Shown piece by piece: positions 59,791 through 64,000 of a stretch of DNA of 64,000 nt. The position numbers and the translations under genes are program-made. Location of the stretch: assembly GCF_000234665.1 (NCBI RefSeq), contig NC_018325.1, positions 496,512-560,511 of the forward strand. The letters are read 5' to 3'. How positions within the stretch are numbered: the first letter of the stretch is position 1; each line of letters starts with the position of its first letter. Below the pieces are notes generated by a model. It was not told the DNA's origin and searched no databases. It saw only the letters and a list, made by a program, of their open reading frames with translations. The DNA is from Leishmania mexicana MHOM/GT/2001/U1103. Its lineage: Eukaryota; Euglenozoa; Kinetoplastea; Trypanosomatida; Trypanosomatidae.

Positions 59791-60801
59791 CTAGTGCTTC
59801 GGCGCTGTCGCCGCATTTTGCACGATCATCTTGGCGTACTTGATGGAGGGGGCACGCCTTGGCGGGTCGCGCGACTTGCGACGCTGCCGCACCTCTGTGA
59901 TGTACCCCCGCATGAGGCCGTACTTGGTGCTAGGACTAGTGAGATAGTAAAGGTACTCATAGCTGTAGATGCCGCCACTGTGGCCGTCGGAAAAGACAAA
60001 GCGCAGGGCGTAGCTGCCGACGGGAATGATCTTCGTAATCGTGATGCCGCGACGTCCGTAGATGATGATATCTTTGCTGCCGAGAGCGCCATCCGTGCTA
60101 GGGGTGTAGACGCGCAGGTACTCGGCCAGTGCGCGCGTCCGAAGCGGCATGCCAGAAGGGACGCAAGGCGAGTGGAGAGCCGGCAAAGGCGTTCTCATCA
60201 GTTCTCCAGCGGGCGCGCGATGAGCAGAAGCAGCGGCCCCTTCCGGCGCCTGCAACGAGGCGGCCGGCCCTGCAGATGCGGGGCTGGTCACAGGTGCCGT
60301 AGCAGGCCTCGAAGAAGATTTTTCCGGTGAGGTTATAGGCGGCTCGGTCGGGTCAGGCGAGTCTGCCTCGAGAGAGACGCAGCGCATCACCTCGACGGCG
60401 TCCTCAGGCCATGTGAACTCAACGTACTGACGCGATTTGTCAACCTGGACCCTCGTCGGCACGAGACGCTGCCGCACAGTTCGCTGAGCCGCGAGGCGCT
60501 CTGCCAGACTCGTGTTGGCGACGCGCTGCGGCTCGAACTTTCGCCGCGGCTCCGTCACGAGTTTTTCATCCGGCAGCCAGACGCTCCCGGCGAGCTGTGA
60601 CACCTTGGAGGCGACTGAGTCTCCGAGTTTGCTGAGAAGCGAGGAGGTGAACGGGCGACGAGCCGTGGCGGAGGCGCACGCCGCGTGCAGCGGCGACAGT
60701 GAAAACGGCGGAGGCGACGGTGCAGCTGTGCGCCGACGGCGTAGATGTGATAGAGGCACGACCGCAGCGAGGACACGGGCAGCGGGCGTGGCGCTGTTCA
60801 T
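59791..60801 (-). CDS. DUF971 (GBBH-like N-terminal) domain protein, probably mitochondrial
   Basis: The product is 336 residues. The N-terminus (1-60) is rich in Arg, Ala and Ser with no acidic residue before Asp61, a good mitochondrial leader. The domain starts at VPTRVQVDKSRQYVEFTWPE (114-133). It resumes after about 85 residues of Ala/Pro/Ser insert with LAEYLRVYTPST (225-236), and ends IIPVGSYALRFVFSDGHSGG and IYSYEYLYYL (258-287). These match the conserved LPAEYLRVYSPS and VGNYALRLxFDDGHxxGIY motifs of DUF971. In other organisms the domain occurs at the N-terminus of gamma-butyrobetaine dioxygenase and next to Mrp/HCF101-type Fe-S carriers; no dioxygenase domain is present here. The ATG at 60801 is fixed by a splice acceptor 6 nt upstream. 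Confidence 0.87.
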   Translation of the reverse strand: MNSATPAARVLAAVVPLSHLRRRRTAAPSPPPFSLSPLHAACASATARRPFTSSLLSKLGDSVASKVSQLAGSVWLPDEKLVTEPRRKFEPQRVANTSLAERLAAQRTVRQRLVPTRVQVDKSRQYVEFTWPEDAVEVMRCVSLEADSPDPTEPPITSPEKSSSRPATAPVTSPASAGPAASLQAPEGAAASAHRAPAGELMRTPLPALHSPCVPSGMPLRTRALAEYLRVYTPSTDGALGSKDIIIYGRRGITITKIIPVGSYALRFVFSDGHSGGIYSYEYLYYLTSPSTKYGLMRGYITEVRQRRKSRDPPRRAPSIKYAKMIVQNAATAPKH

Positions 60802-61628
60802 ATCGACTAACGTGGAAAACAGGAAGAACACCGCGACAAGAGCGTGAGAACGCTGCGCAGGAGAGGTGTCGATGGGGCCACCGCCACGACCACCGGCGGC
60901 AACAGCAGCAGCTGGGGCACCTCTCGCCTCGGTCTGTGCCACTGGCAGTTGTGTGCACGTTTCTGTGTCGCTGCGCAGTGAACTCCTGCTCCGACAAGGC
61001 ACTGGCGACAAGAGAAGAGGGGGACGGAAGACGGAGGGAAATGGGCAGCTGCTTGCCCGCACATCGGTGAAGGTCTGTGCGCGATGCAGAGCCTGACGGC
61101 AGTGGGGGCACCGAGGCTGCATGAACGAAAGAAAAAGGGTGTGGGGGAGGGGGAGAGAGCCGACGTGGCGGTGACACAAAGACCGCCTCCTCCGCCTTTC
61201 CGTAGCCGTCCCTCATCTTGAAGCGCGTTCCTGTAGTTTGCCCCGTCAGCACGCCATGCACACTTTCGTATTTGGGTCCACACAGGAGATGGTGGCGGGG
61301 GTGGCGGGAGGGGACGAGGCGTGGACTTTCCTCCGTCCATTTTCGTTGATGCGTATGTGTAGCTGCACTCTGTGATGCGCTGGGGCGTTCCGATAACCGT
61401 GATCGCTGCGATGGACTTGCCAACAGATTGTGTGATGATGGACGGAGAAGGAACTCCCTCGGTCTGACGAAATGGGTGGCGTGAGAAAGAGAGAGGGACA
61501 GGAAGGGTCGGGGCGGGAGAGTGAGACGGAGTACAAGCAGATGGCACCAGCACGGAGTCGCCTTACCCATGCATTGCCGCTGCGGCGGCACTGGCGCGTA
61601 CCCTCGCATTTCTCCATCCCTGTCCCAC
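60802..61628. other. Spacer between DCC-like and DUF971 genes, no gene seen
   Basis: This holds the splice acceptor of the DUF971 gene at its low end and the 3' UTR of the DCC-like gene above. The DUF971 frame stays open to 61179, but the added residues are simple Pro/Ser/Cys sequence upstream of the acceptor. No other gene is seen. Confidence 0.5.
60807..60829 (-). promoter_or_regulatory. Candidate spliced-leader acceptor, DUF971 gene
   Basis: The minus strand reads TTCTTCCTGTTTTCCACGTT then AG at 60808-60807, leaving a 5' UTR of only 5 nt before the ATG at 60801. The tract is strong and no other AG lies closer. Confidence 0.55.
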
Positions 61629-62438
61629 CTATCGCTGCAGCGAGTTGCTGCTGACCCCTCGCCACGCCCACCGACGCTCCCGCATTCCCTCAATAATGTC
61701 GCACTCCTTCACCGCATCCTGCTCCGAGGTGCCCCAGATGTTCTTCCGACGGCGACACACATATCGCTCAAACCACCAGTTGCCCACCGAGGTCGGTACT
61801 GCGCAGTAGAGAAAGCGGAAGATGGTGCGCGTGAGGAAGCGATCGAGGTGCATGCCAACCCGGCACATGGCCGTGTAGTTGGTGGAGACGAGGAGGTCTG
61901 TCTCGGCAGCGTTGACGAGGCGTGAACTGGCAGTGGAAAACGTCGCCGTCGACGTAGAGGTAGTTGCGCCACGACCGTAGGAGGCTGCTGTCTTGCCTTC
62001 AAAGAGTGTGCGGTCATCCGCGGCAAGGCCACCCGGCCGCAAGCAGGCGAGGAAGCTGGCTGTCTGGGAAGGCACTTTCTCGATGAACACAAGCACGAGG
62101 TCCTCGGGCACAGGAAGCACCAGCTGTGGCAGCGCCGCCGAGTAAGACGCACGCGATGCAGAGGACGACGACGCACGCTGGAAGAATAGGCGGCGCACAT
62201 TGGCTCCCTCCTTGGAGTCGAGAGAGGCGAAGTAGATCCGGTGGCGGTCCAGACCCTCCGCGATCTCGTCCTCCACTTTCCTTGTCGCGTAGCTGAAGAG
62301 GCTAAAAAAGCTGAAATTACGCTCCAGCACGTAACGCACGCGCGCTTGACACATCCGGCAATGCCCGTCGAAAACAAGCAGATTGCGTGGCAGCTGTGTC
62401 AGCAACTGCTGGTAGTGGCTGCCACGGAAACGCATCAT
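61629..62438 (-). CDS. DCC/DUF393-family thiol-disulfide oxidoreductase-like protein
   Basis: The product is 269 residues. The hallmark LLVFDGHCRMCQARVRYVLE (about 20-39) carries the DGxCxxC motif, with Cys27 and Cys30 as a thioredoxin-like redox pair. The following strand IYFASLDSKEGANVRRLFF fits the family, as do PEDLVLVFIE and the late FRFLYCAVPTSVGNWWFERYVCRRR, a conserved C-terminal helix pair with basic end. Ser/Ala- and Thr-rich inserts (about 87-100 and 170-190) lengthen it beyond typical members (120-150). The start MMRFRGSHYQQLLTQLPRN could serve as an organellar leader. An ATG at 62492 would add 18 residues, but the first AG after the pyrimidine tract (62471-62470) lies downstream of it, so 62438 is preferred. 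Function is inferred from the motif only. Confidence 0.82.
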   Translation of the reverse strand: MMRFRGSHYQQLLTQLPRNLLVFDGHCRMCQARVRYVLERNFSFFSLFSYATRKVEDEIAEGLDRHRIYFASLDSKEGANVRRLFFQRASSSSASRASYSAALPQLVLPVPEDLVLVFIEKVPSQTASFLACLRPGGLAADDRTLFEGKTAASYGRGATTSTSTATFSTASSRLVNAAETDLLVSTNYTAMCRVGMHLDRFLTRTIFRFLYCAVPTSVGNWWFERYVCRRRKNIWGTSEQDAVKECDIIEGMRERRWAWRGVSSNSLQR

Positions 62439-62888
62439 GGGTGATGAACGGCCTTGTGGTGCGGTCGCTCTTGGCGGGCGCGTGTGTTCCATCAATGGAG
62501 GGAGGTGTGAGGGTTTGCCAACGTGCGTGCGTGCGGAAGAGCGAGAGCGATACGGAAAAAAAAATGGGTAAGGGTGTGGGGGGGGGGGAGGAGGGAGTCC
62601 GATGGACTTATCCAACATCCGTGCAGAGCTGTATCGGCAGGATCGCTGGCTTTTGGTTGGTCGTTTTTTTTCTTGGTAACGGTGTGCCCCTTCTACCACC
62701 CGCGAATACGACAAGACGTATACACGCATGCACAACACCACAGCTCACTTGACCCTCTGCTGCGCCGCGGCAACAACCCCCGGTGGGCTAGGACGCGCCA
62801 CCCAGCCCATCGAATCAACGCCATGCATCTAGCGGGAGCTTTTTCTTCCTCCTCGTCCGTCCCTCGCATACGCGCTGCGCGATGGGCA

Positions 62889-62910
62889 CCACACCGAAGC
62901 TTCGGTGTGG
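62889..62910. repeat. Perfect 22-bp palindrome, no spacer
   Basis: CCACACCGAAG is followed directly by its exact reverse complement. It lies about 450 bp upstream of the DCC-like gene start. Confidence 0.95.
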
Positions 62911-63411
62911 ACTAAATGGCTCGATACGAGTGGGTCACGTTCCAGGTCCTGCTCGAGGGGGCGGAGGCGGTGGTGTCTGTAGTAGAGGCAGCAGGGGTTG
63001 GCTAGGGGTGGTCTGGGGCGGATGCCGCACGGTCCCAAGAAGGAAGTCGGCGATTCACAGGCCAGGGACGTCCCGGAGTAGCCCTGTCAGCGTCCCTGCC
63101 TGTGCGCCATGTTTCCCCCTCAGTCGCCTCACGCCGCGGCACAACATAACGTGAGCTGGCAAATCAAAAAAAACAATCGTTCGAAGGAACAACATCGAGT
63201 GTCTCTCGCCTTACCTACAGGCGAGGAGGACAGGGAGGAGAAATGGAGAGGAGGCGACGCACCCGCGTCCACACATCAACAAGCGTGCGCCCGTGCCGCA
63301 CAGACACGCACCGGCGCCGGACGAGGTGCCACCTCCAGACACGAGAATTCGAGCGACACGGGTACCAGAACCCCATTCGTCTTCGCTTGATATTTCCGTT
63401 TCCATTCAAAA

Positions 63412-63814
63412 TGCGTCCGTTTCCCTGGCACATGACATCCGCTAAACTACACCGTATCCGGCTCTGACACAGTCCCCCGAGAGCACGACCCCTGCTTCAC
63501 ACTCTGCTCCCTCCCCCCATCCGCCCGCTGTGCAGGTGGCGCCACCACTGGTGCATAACCCCTCAGGGCGGCACTCAGGCGCCCCACAGCAGGAGGCAGC
63601 GTGAAGACCGGGGGGGGGGGGATGCCTTTTGAGTAGCCGTGGCACTCTGCCTAGCACATGGACGGCACAGGCGTGTGCAATGTCGCCGGTCGCTCTAACT
63701 TCCCTGCGTTGCGGGCACCGGGCTGCCTCCCTCACACACGCAGAGAGTCAGGTCGGGAGGGGTGCGCTGGTACTGGGCCCTGTCATACCACGCACTGGGC
63801 CGTGTGTGTGTGTG
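63412..63814 (+). mobile_element. SIDER-like dispersed repeat, subtype B
   Basis: The body is nearly identical to 18880-19218, including the poly-G run (63610-63621). The first ~58 nt are instead shared with the 59.2-kb subtype A copy. It ends in GT repeats after ATACCACGCACTGG, like the other copies. Confidence 0.65.
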
Positions 63815-64000
63815 GAGTACAGGCACAAAACCATAAAGGGAGAAGATGGTGCCGTGGCCCACGTGAGTAAGGAGGGGGATGCTGGGAGATGCAACGGCAA
63901 TGCTGCACCGCACGATGTTGTAACGTGGCGTGAGTGCGTGTGGGCTACCCACCCGCCTCGCATGTCTCCTGCCACCTGCGTCTGCAGCCCTCGCCGCGGC

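Larger units (their letters stand above)
62439..64000. other. Terminal spacer with palindrome and SIDER-like copy, no gene seen
   Basis: Contents in order: a G-rich tract at 62578-62597 and an A run at 62557-62565 (both pyrimidine on the transcribed strand); the 22-bp palindrome at 62889-62910; and a subtype B dispersed repeat at 63412-63814. The next gene upstream must start or end beyond the window. Confidence 0.5.

Noticed and set aside
1..64000. CRISPR arrays, bacterial operons, telomeric repeats or strand-switch region
   Set aside because: The tandem repeats are dinucleotide to hexanucleotide microsatellites without spacers, all supported genes are on one strand, and no TTAGGG arrays are seen.

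Overview
This window is nuclear DNA from a trypanosomatid, most likely Leishmania or a close relative. Long GC-rich intronless genes all lie on one strand (minus). They are separated by 0.4-3.6 kb spacers full of (CA)n/(GT)n and poly-purine runs. Several genes have a polypyrimidine tract plus AG just upstream of the start codon, as expected for spliced-leader trans-splicing. A family of roughly 0.3-0.45 kb dispersed repeats resembles SIDER retroposons. There is no strand switch, so the whole window looks like the inside of one polycistronic transcription unit read from 64000 towards 1.

I support 17 protein genes, given here in transcription order. They are: a DCC/DUF393 thiol-oxidoreductase-like protein (61.6-62.4 kb); a DUF971-domain protein with a mitochondrial-type leader (59.8-60.8 kb); a DHHC palmitoyltransferase (57.0-58.8 kb); a pair of related two-membrane-segment proteins (53.0-54.1 and 46.9-50.0 kb); a secreted or membrane-anchored Cys-containing protein (44.0-45.2 kb); a 1588-residue PB1-domain protein (37.8-42.6 kb); V-ATPase subunit H (34.8-36.2 kb); condensin SMC4 with a 100-N assembly gap (26.8-31.5 kb); a small four-Cys secreted protein (25.0-25.4 kb); a PhyH-fold protein that seems to lack its iron ligands (23.3-24.4 kb); a coiled-coil protein with a GGQ release-factor domain (20.3-22.3 kb); a RING-H2 protein (16.8-17.6 kb); a longin R-SNARE of VAMP7 type (13.1-13.9 kb); a protein with a Yippee/Mis18-like zinc fold (9.5-11.6 kb); a PPR-like helical protein (3.4-5.9 kb); and an LRR protein (0.6-2.1 kb).

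As usual in trypanosomatids, neighbouring genes do not form a functional operon. The cluster mixes chromosome structure, membrane traffic, organelle acidification, ubiquitin, palmitoylation and probable mitochondrial functions. Regulation is expected to be post-transcriptional. Most of the repeat copies lie on the 3' side of a gene, where they would fall in 3' UTRs.

The items most worth following are: the GGQ/coiled-coil protein; the Yippee/Mis18-like protein; the degenerate PhyH protein; the two-TM paralogue pair, with its apparently missing 5' coding sequence; three perfect zero-spacer palindromes of 22-32 bp; and the mosaic, partly inverted repeat copies.
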